DNA of 64,000 nucleotides, from positions 1 to 64,000 of the forward strand of contig CAWJMF010000001.1 of assembly GCA_963843945.1 (NCBI GenBank), written 5' to 3'. Below, in pieces: positions 27,908-37,072 of the stretch. Below the pieces are notes generated by a model. That model saw nothing but the letters and a program-made list of their open reading frames with translations. It did no database searches and had not been told where the DNA came from. The position numbers were made by a program, and so were the translations under genes. The DNA is from CAWJMF01 sp963843945. Lineage in GTDB: Bacteria; Vulcanimicrobiota; Vulcanimicrobiia; Vulcanimicrobiales; Vulcanimicrobiaceae. Each line of letters begins with the position of its first letter. The first letter of the stretch is position 1.

Positions 27908-28045
27908 CGGGCTCGACCACAGAAGGTTCTAGTCCAGCCCGGGTGGGCTAGGCGTCAGGGACAAGGATTCGGTTTCCGGGCGTCTACGGCAGGTGGCACG
28001 CGCATAAGATCCGCATCCCCGGCACACGGGGTGTAAAAAGACCTT

Positions 28046-29632
28046 GTGAGCGCCGGCCTGCCTGTTTCTGCGTCCGAGAATGCGGCGTGCGTGCTGCCGC
28101 GGCTGGACGAAACGTTGGTCGAAGACGATTATCAAGACTGTCTTGACGAGCTCGCCAGCCTAAGCCGCAGCAAGGGAACATCTGAAAGCGCACTGACACG
28201 GGGACGCGCGCTTATCCGGCTGCTCCGATTCGAGGAGGCGGTCGCAGTATTGGAACATTCCCTTAAATACCATGAAAGCGCAGATGCGCGTGCCACGGCG
28301 CTGATGCTTCTTGGCGTAGCCTTCGGGCAAATTGGTCAGCCAATTCGGGCGAAGAACTGTTTCGAGGCCTCTGGAAGCCTGCGCCCTCATCCCTCGACTC
28401 GGGCCGAGATTGCCGTTTCACATGCGCGCTGGCTCGTTCAGATTCGCGACCCCGTATCGGCTCTTAAGGTTTTACGACCGGCGCTCTCCGAGCGCTTCGC
28501 GAACAGTTACGCGCGAGCTCGGTTCATGGCTGGTTACATCCACTCTTCACTCGGCCACCCGGAGATCGCGACTCGTGAATTTGACGCCGTGCTCAAGCTC
28601 CTTGACACGGCTTCGACTCGTGACGCTCGCGTTTATGTCGCAACCGTTCAGGCTCTAGTCACGAACTACGCAGAAACGGTGTCCGGGTCGTTGCGCACCC
28701 TAGAGCGGGCCCTCGCACACCTACCGCCAGCCTCGACATATCCTTCCAACTCGCACATCGCCATATTCCGTAACGTGGGCGTAGCCCTGATGCGCCGACG
28801 TGACCACGAGCGAGCCGCGGAGTACCTTGCGCTGGCGGCTTCGCTTGCGGCTGGATCTGCGTGGAGCGTGCAACCGTTGGGGGACGCTCTCGAAAATTCG
28901 TGGCGCACGAACGAACGTGTCGCCCTCAAGGCCTCATTTCAGATGGCATGCGGCTTTGCCGATCGCGTCAATTGGGCGTCGGCTCCGTTCGAGAGTCGCT
29001 CCGGACTGCTCGACTTAAGCCTTGCGTTAGCGCGTTGTGGCCGCGCCGCTGAAGCGGCGCGATATCTAGAGAAGTTCAGAACTTTCTATGTGGGCGAAGC
29101 AACGGGCGTTCTGGAAACCACGAAGAGTCAGGTTGCCGCGCTTATCGCGGTGGCGGATTCAACATCGCGAACGGTCGGCATCAAAGCGCTACAACGCGTG
29201 CAGGAAAGCTGGGGGCGCTCAGGTTTCGTCTGGCGGGAACTTGAAGCACTCGATGACCTATGCCGTGTCGCACCGTCTGAAACTCACCTCGAGGCGTTCC
29301 GGCTACTTTCCTCGCAGCTCCTCTCTGGTTCTGTAGCGGCGGAGCCCGCGCGAGACAGACCGAGCGACGATTGGGCTGCCGCGTTGCGCTCACTCACGCC
29401 GGCTGAAAAGCGAGTTATGCAGGAGGCGATCGCTGGGAAGACCACTCGCCAGATCGCAGACGATCTCGGTCGCTCTTATAAAACCGTACGCAATACTCTC
29501 AGTTTGCTATACTCGAAGTTCGACACTCATGACAAATCTGGACTTTTGGCGCGCGTGCTCAACAGCGAAGAACTACGAGAAGCCTTCGGTCGCACGACGG
29601 GGACCGGACTAGTCTACGGATCACTATCTTAG
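28046..29632 (+). CDS. TPR-LuxR transcriptional regulator
   Basis: This 528-residue protein starts at a GTG and has about ten TPR-like helical hairpins (residues 40-420). A C-terminal LuxR-type HTH follows (LTPAEKRVMQEAIAGKTTRQ, then IADDLGRSYKTVRNTLSLLY). It lacks the N-terminal ATPase seen in the regulator at 7035. The HTH is well formed, so DNA binding is likely; the effector presumably binds the repeats. The neighbouring divergent gene encodes a similar repeat protein without an HTH. Confidence 0.85.
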   Translation: MSAGLPVSASENAACVLPRLDETLVEDDYQDCLDELASLSRSKGTSESALTRGRALIRLLRFEEAVAVLEHSLKYHESADARATALMLLGVAFGQIGQPIRAKNCFEASGSLRPHPSTRAEIAVSHARWLVQIRDPVSALKVLRPALSERFANSYARARFMAGYIHSSLGHPEIATREFDAVLKLLDTASTRDARVYVATVQALVTNYAETVSGSLRTLERALAHLPPASTYPSNSHIAIFRNVGVALMRRRDHERAAEYLALAASLAAGSAWSVQPLGDALENSWRTNERVALKASFQMACGFADRVNWASAPFESRSGLLDLSLALARCGRAAEAARYLEKFRTFYVGEATGVLETTKSQVAALIAVADSTSRTVGIKALQRVQESWGRSGFVWRELEALDDLCRVAPSETHLEAFRLLSSQLLSGSVAAEPARDRPSDDWAAALRSLTPAEKRVMQEAIAGKTTRQIADDLGRSYKTVRNTLSLLYSKFDTHDKSGLLARVLNSEELREAFGRTTGTGLVYGSLS

Positions 29633-29785
29633 CCCCCATCCGCGCCTGCTTCGTCGCGTCTATCAACGGCACGCCCAGACAGGCATTGGCAATGTTCAAC
29701 TTTGCCACGTCTTGCGTTAACTGACGCACCCGCCCCTTAAGCGCGTTCGAGCCATACAAGTGAGAGTAGCCCTTTAACTTTGTCG

Positions 29786-30556
29786 CTACTCTTTGACTGT
29801 CGTGGGGTGCCGCGAGGCGAGCGCCTCCCAGTGCTCGTCCGACATCCAGGCGCGCGAAAAAAGCTGGGCTTCCATGTCGAGGTCGTCGTCGTCGTCGCGG
29901 CTTGGCGCGTCGACCATCGCTTTGATCGTGCGCACGGCAAGTGCCGAATTGCCGGCGATGGTCTCGGCGAGCTGCAGCGCGCTCTCGAGCGCGTGGCCCT
30001 TTTCCGCCAGCTGATCGACTAAGCCCCAACGCTGCGCGTCCTCCGCGCTAAAACGCTCGCCGCCGGCGAGTAAGATCAGCGCGCGCGAACGCGGCATGAT
30101 GTCGCGCAGGCGGATTGCGCCGCGCCAGGCCGGCGTGATGCCGAGCTTCACTTGATAGAAGGCGAAGCGCGCATGGCTCGCTGCGACGCGGATGTCGGCG
30201 CCGAGCGAGAGCTCGAGGCCGCCGCCGTAGGCGTCGCCGTTCATCGCGGCGATCACGATCAGCGGCGAGCGGCGCATCGCGCGGCTGACCCGCTGCATCC
30301 GCAGCGACATCGCGATGGCCGATTCGGCGGTTTTGAGCTCCGCGAACTCTTTCAGGTCGCCGCCCGCGGAGAAGGTGCGGTCGCCGGCGCCGGTTACGAT
30401 GAGGCACGAGCAGCCGTCGGCCTCGGCTTCGCGGAGAACTTCTCCTAACGCGTCGATCGTCGCGAGACTAAGTGCATTATGCACCTCCGGACGGTTGAGC
30501 GTCGCGACGCGGACGCCGGGATGGTCGGTCACCGCGAGCGACTCGAAGTTCCGCAA
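29786..30556 (-). CDS. Enoyl-CoA hydratase/isomerase family protein
   Basis: The chosen start is TTG at 30556, eight bases after GGAGG, giving 256 residues beginning LRNFESLAVTD; a longer frame runs antisense into the mutase gene. Crotonase hallmarks are VATLNRPEVHNALS, the oxyanion-hole and active-site segment FSAGGDLKEFAEL, and NGDAYGGGLELSLGADIRVA. Glu in GGGLE fits the catalytic hydratase position. It diverges from the B12 mutase operon and probably acts on CoA thioesters of the same pathway. A truncated duplicate lies at 19809-20508. Confidence 0.88.
   Translation of the reverse strand: MRNFESLAVTDHPGVRVATLNRPEVHNALSLATIDALGEVLREAEADGCSCLIVTGAGDRTFSAGGDLKEFAELKTAESAIAMSLRMQRVSRAMRRSPLIVIAAMNGDAYGGGLELSLGADIRVAASHARFAFYQVKLGITPAWRGAIRLRDIMPRSRALILLAGGERFSAEDAQRWGLVDQLAEKGHALESALQLAETIAGNSALAVRTIKAMVDAPSRDDDDDLDMEAQLFSRAWMSDEHWEALASRHPTTVKE
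29811..30488. repeat. Segmental duplication, copy B
   Basis: This is the intact-context copy of the approximately 680 bp duplicated segment; the truncated partner is at 19835-20512. Differences are scattered substitutions plus one single-base length change. Confidence 0.85.
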
Positions 30557-30642
30557 ACGCCTTGCCTCCGGTAAAAATTTTTTGTATATTACTTCTGGAA
30601 TGGGACCGAACCCTCCAGCGGTCCGGTCGAGGAGCGTTTGCG

Positions 30643-32241
30643 GTGGCCATCGACATCGACTCGAACGAGCGCCTGACTCCGTCCGGAATTCGCCGAAAGG
30701 CGGTGTACGGCTCGGCGGATTGGCAGCCGGCCCAAAGCAACGGCGAGGCGGCACCGGGCGCCTACCCGTTCACGCGCGGTGTCTCGCCGGAGGGCTATCG
30801 CCGCAAACTCTGGACGATGCGCCAATACTCGGGCTTCGGGACGGCGGCCGAATCGAACAAGCGTTACCGGTTTCTGCTCGATCAGGGGCAGACGGGGCTG
30901 AGCGTCGCGCTCGATCTGCCGACGCAGCTCGGCTACGACTCCGACGATCCGCGCGCCGAGGAAGAAGTCGGCCGGGTCGGCGTCGCGATCGACAGCCTCG
31001 CCGACATCGAGACGCTCTTCGAAGGCATTCGCCTCGACGGGATCACGACGTCCTTCACCATCAACGCCACCGCGAGCATCATCCTCGCGATGTACGTCGC
31101 GCTCGCGAAAAAGCAAGGCAGCGACCTCAAACGAATCTCGGGCACGATTCAGAACGACATCCTCAAGGAATACGTCTCGCGCGGCACGTGGATCTATCCG
31201 GTCGAGCCGTCGCTGCGCTTGATCGTCGACACGATCGAGTACTGCTCGACCGAAGTTCCGCGCTTCAACGCGATCAGCGTCGCCGGCGCGCACTTCCGCG
31301 ACGCCGGCGCGACCGCCGTCCAAGAGCTGGCCTTCACGCTGGCCGACGGCATCGCATACGCGCAGCGCTGCATCGAACGCGGGCTCGACGTCGACAACTT
31401 TGCGAAGAACATCAGCTTCTTCTTCTATACGCACAGCGACTTCTTTGAGGAGGTCGCGAAGTACCGGGCGGCAAGGCGGATTTGGGCGCATACGATGCGC
31501 GAACGGTTCGGGGCGAAGCAAGAGCGCTCGTGGCACTTCCGCTTCGGACTCGTTTGCGGCGGGAGCACGCTCCAAGCCGCACAACCGCTCAACAACGCGA
31601 TTCGGGTCGCCTACCAGGCGATGTCGTCGGTCCTCGGCGGCGCCACCTCGATCTTCACGGCGGCCTGGGACGAACCGTTCGCCATCCCGACCCAGGAGAG
31701 CGCCGAGCTAGCGCTGCGCACCCAGCAGATCCTCGCCTACGAGACGGGCGTCGCGGACGTCGCCGATCCGCTCGGCGGGTCGTACTACGTCGAGGCGCTG
31801 ACCGACGCGACCGAACGCGCCGTCCTGCGCGTCATCGAGACGATCGAGGAGCAGGGCGGGATGGTGCGCTGCGTCGAGGACGGGATCGTCCAGCAGATGA
31901 TCGCCGACGAAGCGTACCGCAAACACCGGCGGCTCGAGCGCGGCGAAGACGTGATCGTCGGCGTGAACCGCTTCCAAACCGAGCAGCAACGCGAACTCAC
32001 GCTCTTCTCGCTCGATTCCGCCTCCCAGAGCACGCAGCTCGAGCGGCTGCGGCAGGTTCGCGCTTCACGCGACCCGGCGGCCGTCGAGCGCGCGCTCGCG
32101 CAGCTGCGCGAGACGCTCGTCTCGGATCGCAACTGCATGCCCGCGTTGATCGAAGCGGCCGAAGCCTACTGCACGATCGGCGAGATGTCGGGCGCGATGC
32201 GCGCCATCTTCGGTGAATTCCGCGAGCCGATCGTCGTCTGA
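30643..32241 (+). CDS. B12-dependent acyl-CoA mutase, large (catalytic) subunit, methylmalonyl-CoA type
   Basis: GTG at 30643 lies eight bases after AGGAG and gives 532 residues covering the substrate-binding TIM barrel only. The signature is YPFTRG, then LWTMRQYSGFGTAAESNKRY, DLPTQLGYDSD, and TIQNDILKEYVSRGTWIYP. Tyr in RQY and Arg in SRGT occupy the positions that select methylmalonyl-CoA; isobutyryl- and 2-hydroxyisobutyryl-CoA mutases differ there. The enzyme should interconvert methylmalonyl-CoA and succinyl-CoA with the cobalamin subunit encoded next. No MeaB chaperone gene is present in the operon. Confidence 0.9.
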   Translation: MAIDIDSNERLTPSGIRRKAVYGSADWQPAQSNGEAAPGAYPFTRGVSPEGYRRKLWTMRQYSGFGTAAESNKRYRFLLDQGQTGLSVALDLPTQLGYDSDDPRAEEEVGRVGVAIDSLADIETLFEGIRLDGITTSFTINATASIILAMYVALAKKQGSDLKRISGTIQNDILKEYVSRGTWIYPVEPSLRLIVDTIEYCSTEVPRFNAISVAGAHFRDAGATAVQELAFTLADGIAYAQRCIERGLDVDNFAKNISFFFYTHSDFFEEVAKYRAARRIWAHTMRERFGAKQERSWHFRFGLVCGGSTLQAAQPLNNAIRVAYQAMSSVLGGATSIFTAAWDEPFAIPTQESAELALRTQQILAYETGVADVADPLGGSYYVEALTDATERAVLRVIETIEEQGGMVRCVEDGIVQQMIADEAYRKHRRLERGEDVIVGVNRFQTEQQRELTLFSLDSASQSTQLERLRQVRASRDPAAVERALAQLRETLVSDRNCMPALIEAAEAYCTIGEMSGAMRAIFGEFREPIVV

Positions 32242-32630
32242 TGCGCGTCGTCGTCGCCAAGCCGGGCCTGGACGGTCACGACCGGGGTGCCAAGATCATC
32301 GCTCGCGCGCTAATGGAGGCGGGCGTGGAAGTGATCTACACCGGCTTGCGTCAAACGCCCGAGCAGATCATCACGACCGCGATTCAAGAGGATGCCGACG
32401 CCGTCGGGCTGAGCATCCTCTCGGGCGCGCACGTCGCCCTGACGCGCAAGATCGTCGCGGGCTTGCGCGAACGCGACTCCGGCGACATTCCGGTGCTCGT
32501 CGGCGGAGCGATCCCGCCCGCCGACGTCGCGACGCTGCGCGAAGCGGGTGCGGCGGAAGTCTTCCCGACCGGCGCGCTGCTCAGCGACGTGATCGCGGCG
32601 TTCAAACGCCGCGGCGAACGGCACGGATGA
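32241..32630 (+). CDS. B12-binding small subunit of the acyl-CoA mutase
   Basis: The 129-residue protein is a free-standing cobalamin-binding domain. It has the DxHxxG motif in KPGLDGHDRGAKII, the SxL strand in GLSILSGAH and the GG turn in VLVGGAIPP, all contacting the lower axial face and nucleotide tail of B12. Its ATG overlaps the large-subunit stop as TGATG, consistent with stoichiometric assembly of the two-subunit mutase. Confidence 0.93.
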   Translation: MRVVVAKPGLDGHDRGAKIIARALMEAGVEVIYTGLRQTPEQIITTAIQEDADAVGLSILSGAHVALTRKIVAGLRERDSGDIPVLVGGAIPPADVATLREAGAAEVFPTGALLSDVIAAFKRRGERHG

Positions 32631-33352
32631 AAGCGCGCCTCGGCGTTACCCGCATCGATTCGTCGACGCTCTCGAAGCGCGTGCTCGTGCAGCTGCGCGA
32701 CCGGATCATCGGCGGCGCCGTGGCCGGCGAGACCTGGCTACGGCTGGCCGATCTCGCCGCCGAACTTGGCACGAGCATCACGCCCGTGCGCACGGCCTTG
32801 GCCGAACTCGAGACGCAAGGGCTCGTGGCCGTCGCCAAAGCGCGCGGCTATCGCGTCGTGCCGCCGACGGACGCCGACATTCGCGACGCGTACCTCGTCA
32901 TCGGTTTTCTCTCCGGCGAGCTGAGCGCGCGCGCTGCAGCCCGCGCCGACGACGCGTTCGTCGAACATCTTATCCGGCTCGAGAAAGCCGTGGTCGCCGC
33001 GGATCGCTCCGGCTCGTCGGAAGCGGTGGATGCCGCGAATTGGGAGTTCCACCGCTGGATCAACCTGCGCGCCGGCGCGCCGCGGCTCGCGCTCGAGCTG
33101 CGCAGCTTGACGCACAGCGTTCCGCACGATTTCCACGGCATCGTCAGCGGTTGGACGGAGCTTGCGATCAAGCACCACCGCAAACTGGTCGCCGCGATCG
33201 CCGAGCGCGACCCGGTCGCCGCGCGCGCGGCAGCCGAGAAGCACGTCGAGCTCGGCCGCACCCATCTGCTGCAACATCTCGCCGATCTGCGCAAGGCCAA
33301 GAGCGCCCATCGCCGCGCCGCACCTCCTCGTCAGAAAAGGAAGCCCGTATGA
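32627..33352 (+). CDS. GntR-family (FadR/FCD-type) transcriptional regulator
   Basis: The 241-residue protein has an N-terminal GntR winged helix (LRLADLAAELGTSITPVRTA, then LAELETQGLVAVAKARGYRVV). A C-terminal all-helical ligand domain follows, with histidines typical of the FCD metal/effector pocket (EFHRWIN, KHHRKLVAAI, KHVELGRTHLLQHL). It overlaps both neighbours by four bases. It most likely represses the operon and responds to a carboxylic acid or CoA thioester of the pathway. Confidence 0.88.
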   Translation: MKARLGVTRIDSSTLSKRVLVQLRDRIIGGAVAGETWLRLADLAAELGTSITPVRTALAELETQGLVAVAKARGYRVVPPTDADIRDAYLVIGFLSGELSARAAARADDAFVEHLIRLEKAVVAADRSGSSEAVDAANWEFHRWINLRAGAPRLALELRSLTHSVPHDFHGIVSGWTELAIKHHRKLVAAIAERDPVAARAAAEKHVELGRTHLLQHLADLRKAKSAHRRAAPPRQKRKPV

Positions 33353-34548
33353 GTCTTACTTCATTTACCCGCGCACTCGCCGCGATCGTCGCGTGCGCAA
33401 CCCTCGGATTGATCGTCCCCGCGCCGACGGCTGCAGCCGATCAACCGCCGATCGTCATCGGCGCAACGATCTCGCAGACCGGCAGCTACGCCGTCGACGC
33501 GAAGTACGCGCTCGAAGGCTACCAGCTCTGGATCAAAGAGCAGAACGCCAAGGGGGGCCTGCTCGGCCGCAAGATCGAGCTCAAGACCTACGACGACGCG
33601 AGCGATCCGGCGACCGCCGTGAGCCTCTACGAGCGGCTGATCGATCAGGATCACGTCGACTTCATCGTGGGCCCCTACTCGAGCGCCATCACGGCCGCGG
33701 TAGCCAACGTCGCCGAAAAGCACAAGATGCCGATGATTTCACCCGAAGTCTCGGCTGCTGCACCGTTCAGCCGCGGCTTGAAATACATCTTTATGGGGAT
33801 CTCGCAATCGACGCACTACGTCGAAGGCGCGATCGCGATCGCGAAAGCCAACGGTTACAAGCGCGTTGCGATTACCGGCGAGGACAGCGCGTTCCCGCGT
33901 TCGATCGCCGCCGCACTCCCAGACATCACCAAGGCCGCAGGTCTCGAGGTCGTCTACTCCGAGCTCTATCCGCACAACGCCTCGGACTACTCGGCCGTCG
34001 TGCAGAAGATCAAGGAGTCGAATGCCGACGCGCTTCTGTCGATCTCGTACTTTCCCGACGCGATCGGGATGCTCCGCGCGCTCAAACAAGCCAACGTCGC
34101 GCCGAAGCTCGTGTATTTCGCGGTCGGGCCGACCGAGCTAAACTTCGGCAAGGAAGCCGGTAAGGATGCGGACGGCGTCCTCGCGACCACCAACTGGAGC
34201 GCCAACCTGAAGACGCCGAACAACGCCGAGTTCGCCGCCGACTTCCTGGCCACGTACGGCACGCCGCCCGACTACCACGCGGCCGCTAACTACGCCTCGC
34301 TCGAAGTGCTCGGCGCGGCCGTTCTCCACGCGAAGGCGATCGATCAGGAGAAGGTGCGCGACTTCATGGCCAACACGAAGATGCGCACCGTCATGGGCAA
34401 CTACGAAGTCGATCCGGCCACCGGTCTGCAGCTGGGCTACACCTCGCTGACCCTGCAGTGGCAAGGCGGCAAGCAGTATATCGTCGCGCCGGCCTCGATG
34501 GCCGAGCGTAAGGCGAGCGTGCCCTTCGCGGATTGGTCCAAGCGCTGA
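33349..34548 (+). CDS. Branched-chain amino-acid-type ABC transporter substrate-binding protein
   Basis: This 399-residue LivK/AmiC-like periplasmic binding protein has a signal peptide ending PAPTAAAD. The mature start IVIGATISQTGSYAVDAKYA and KYALEGYQLWIKEQNAKGGL are classic for the family, with FIVGPYSSAITAAV forming the ligand loop. AAAAGGAAG precedes the ATG, which overlaps the regulator stop as ATGA. Such proteins bind amino acids, amides, short-chain or aromatic acids. Here the pathway genes suggest a carboxylic acid, which is inference. Confidence 0.9.
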   Translation: MSLTSFTRALAAIVACATLGLIVPAPTAAADQPPIVIGATISQTGSYAVDAKYALEGYQLWIKEQNAKGGLLGRKIELKTYDDASDPATAVSLYERLIDQDHVDFIVGPYSSAITAAVANVAEKHKMPMISPEVSAAAPFSRGLKYIFMGISQSTHYVEGAIAIAKANGYKRVAITGEDSAFPRSIAAALPDITKAAGLEVVYSELYPHNASDYSAVVQKIKESNADALLSISYFPDAIGMLRALKQANVAPKLVYFAVGPTELNFGKEAGKDADGVLATTNWSANLKTPNNAEFAADFLATYGTPPDYHAAANYASLEVLGAAVLHAKAIDQEKVRDFMANTKMRTVMGNYEVDPATGLQLGYTSLTLQWQGGKQYIVAPASMAERKASVPFADWSKR

Positions 34549-35423
34549 TGCACCCCGAACTCGCCGCCCAGCTGACGATCGACGGATTGTTGCTGGGCGG
34601 CGTGTTCGCGCTCGCCGCACTCGGGCTCAACGTCATCTTCGGCGTCACGCGCATCGTGAATCTCGCGCACGGCGAGATCATCGTGCTGGCGGCACTCTGC
34701 GCCTCGGTCGCCTTCCAGCGCAGCGGCATCACGCCGATCGAGCTGCTGCCGTTTGCCTTCGTGGGAGGCGCGCTGCTGGGCGCGATTCTCGAGCGCATCG
34801 TGTTCCAGCGGCTGCCGTCCGACCCGGCGGGTGCGGAGACCACATCGCTGTTGCTGACGTTCGGCGTGGCCTACTTCATCGTCGGCTTCTCGCTCGCGGT
34901 CTTCACCGGCGACTTCCGCTCGACGCCGTACCTTACCGGAGGCTTGCAGCTCGGCCCGATTTCGATCGGTGAATCGCGCCTGGTCGCCTTCGTCGCGGCG
35001 CTCGCGATCGCCGCGGCGCTGGCCGTGCTGCTGCGCGCGACCGCCATCGGGCGCGCCTTGCGCGCCGCCAGCCAAAATCTCGAAGGCGCGCGCGCTTGCG
35101 GGATCGATATCGGGCGCATGCGCACGATCAGCTTCGCGCTCGGCAGCGGCGTCGCGGCGGCAGCGGGCAGCTTGTTCAGCATGATCTACGCCGTCAATCC
35201 GGACTCGGGCTCGCAGTTCACGCTTCTCTCCTTCAGCGTCGTCGCGCTCGGCGGCCTCGGCAGTTACGCGGGAACGCTCGTCGGCGCGGCGATTCTCGGT
35301 TTGGCCGTCTCGTTCGCGGGCTTCTTCGGCAGCGCGCAACTCGGGCAAGTCATGCCCTACGTCATCTTCATCGCGGTGCTGCTCTTCCGGCCGAACGGCA
35401 TTCTCGGCAAGAGCGTCGCTTGA
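34548..35423 (+). CDS. livH: Liv-type ABC transporter permease (LivH)
   Basis: The 291-residue integral membrane protein has about eight helices and the LivH pattern (IDGLLLGGVFALAALGLNVI, FGVTRIVNLAHGEI, and VVALGGLGSYAGTLVGAAIL near the C-terminus, the ATPase-coupling loop). The start overlaps the binding-protein stop as TGATG. It forms the inner-membrane channel with LivM. Confidence 0.92.
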   Translation: MHPELAAQLTIDGLLLGGVFALAALGLNVIFGVTRIVNLAHGEIIVLAALCASVAFQRSGITPIELLPFAFVGGALLGAILERIVFQRLPSDPAGAETTSLLLTFGVAYFIVGFSLAVFTGDFRSTPYLTGGLQLGPISIGESRLVAFVAALAIAAALAVLLRATAIGRALRAASQNLEGARACGIDIGRMRTISFALGSGVAAAAGSLFSMIYAVNPDSGSQFTLLSFSVVALGGLGSYAGTLVGAAILGLAVSFAGFFGSAQLGQVMPYVIFIAVLLFRPNGILGKSVA

Positions 35424-36353
35424 GCGATCGCCGGATCGCGATCAGCCTCGCGATTCTCGCCGTGTGCGCGATCGTGCCGCCACTCGGCAGCGGCTACGTG
35501 CAGTCGGTGTTCTACATCGCGGTGCTCTACATCGCGCTTTCGTACGGCTGGAATCTCATCGCCGGCTACGCCGGCTATTTGTCCTTCGGTCAGGTGACGT
35601 TCTTCGGCATCGGCGCCTACGCCGTCGCGCTCGGCGTGACGAAACTGCATCTGCCCTGGCTGCTGTGCGCCTTCGCCGGCGGCGTCATCGCGGCGCTGCT
35701 GGCCGTTCCGCTCGGGTACCTGATGTTGCGGCTGCGCGGCGCGTTCTTCGCGCTTGGAATGCTCGGGCTGGCGCAAACGGCGCGCATCGCGACGGAGACC
35801 GCGCCCTTCACCGGCGGGAGCAGCGGCGTTTACTTACCGCCGGGCTCGAACACGCTGCCGGCGTACTATTGGTCGCTCGCCGTGCTCGCGCTCGCGATGG
35901 CGACTGACGCTCTGGGTCGACCGTTCGGCGTTCGGGCTGCGGCTGCGCGCGCTGCGCGCCGACGAGCGCGCCGCCGGCACACTCGGCGTCGACGTGACCC
36001 GCTTCAAGGTGATCGCGTTCGTGCTAAGCGCGATCGTACCCGGACTGCTCGGTGGTGGCTACGCCTGGTACCTCACCTACGTCGATCCCGCCTCGATGTT
36101 TTCGACGCGCATCGAATTGCAGACGGTCGCGATGGTGATCCTCGGCGGGATCGGCACGTATTGGGGACCGCTCGTCGGCGGCGCGTTGATGTCGCAGGTT
36201 TCCGAATCGCTCGGCGCGCGTTTTCCGCAAGGCCACTTGATGATCTTCGGCGGCCTCATCGTCGCGGTATTGATCGCGTTGCCGCGCGGCATCGTGCCGG
36301 CGGTCTCCGCCGCACTCGCGCGACGGGCGGCTCGCGCGGCGGCCCGCGCATGA
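35420..36353 (+). CDS. livM: Liv-type ABC transporter permease (LivM), one frameshift
   Basis: TTG at 35420 overlaps the LivH stop by four bases. The N-half shows SYGWNLIAGYAGYLSFGQVT, then FFGIGAYAVALG and LRGAFFALGMLGLAQ. Near 35905 the frame changes, and the C-half (LRALRADERAAGTLGVDVTR, AIVPGLLGGGYAWYLTYVDP, TVAMVILGGIGTYWGPLVGG) continues to 36353. All family blocks are present in order, so a single indel, quite possibly a sequencing error, is the simplest explanation. Confidence 0.88.
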
Positions 36354-37072
36354 GCGCGCTGCTCGAAGTCGACGACGTCGCGCGCTGGTTCGGCGGCGTG
36401 CGCGCGCTCGATGGCGTGAGCTTCAACGTCGACGAAGGCGAGATCGTCTGCATCATCGGCCCGAACGGCGCCGGCAAGACGACGCTCTTCAACGTCATCA
36501 GCGGAGTCATGCCGCCTTCCAGAGGCGACGTTCGCTTTGCGGGCCGCTCGCTGCGCGGCATGCCCTCGTATCGCATTGCCGAGGCCGGCATCGGACGCAC
36601 GTACCAAGTCGTGCGCCCGTTCGACCGGCTCAGCGTCCTCGAAAACGTGATGGTCGGTGCGCTCTTACACGAGCGTAGCCTTGCGCCGGCGCGGCGTTCG
36701 GCCACTGCCATCCTCGAAGCCGTCGGACTCGAACGCTTCGCCGGCGCGCCGGCCGAGTCGCTGACGCTGACGCAGCGCAAGCGGCTCGAGGTCGCGCGCT
36801 CGCTCGCAACCCGCCCGAAGCTCTTGCTGCTCGACGAAGTGATGGCCGGTCTCACGCCGACCGAAGGCGACGCGATGTGCGCCTTCCTGCGAACGCTCCA
36901 CGCGCAGGGAGTCGCCGCGATCGGTGCGGTCGAACACGTGATGCGCGTCGTGATGAGCATCTCGCACCGGATCGTCGTGCTCGACTTCGGCAAGCTGATC
37001 GCCCAGGGGACGCCGGCAGAGGTCGCGGCCGAGCCGGCCGTGATCGAGGCGTACTTCGGGAGCGCGCCGTGA
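36350..37072 (+). CDS. livG: Liv-type ABC transporter ATPase (LivG)
   Basis: The 240-residue ATPase has Walker A GPNGAGKT, the LivG-specific IGRTYQVVRPFDRLSVLENV Q-loop region, a degenerate signature LTLTQRKRLEVARSLA, Walker B LLLLDEVMAGL with catalytic Glu, and the switch histidine in GAVEHVM. The N-terminus overlaps LivM by four bases. It pairs with LivF to energise transport. Confidence 0.93.
   Translation: MSALLEVDDVARWFGGVRALDGVSFNVDEGEIVCIIGPNGAGKTTLFNVISGVMPPSRGDVRFAGRSLRGMPSYRIAEAGIGRTYQVVRPFDRLSVLENVMVGALLHERSLAPARRSATAILEAVGLERFAGAPAESLTLTQRKRLEVARSLATRPKLLLLDEVMAGLTPTEGDAMCAFLRTLHAQGVAAIGAVEHVMRVVMSISHRIVVLDFGKLIAQGTPAEVAAEPAVIEAYFGSAP

Noticed and set aside
31400..32216. Long plus- and minus-strand frames within the mutase gene
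   Set aside because: They are alternate-frame shadows typical of high-GC coding DNA; the mutase frame alone shows conserved motifs.
35096..37072. A 658-codon LivM-LivG fusion protein
   Set aside because: The middle 130 codons are arginine-rich shadow caused by the LivM frameshift; LivG has its own start at 36350.
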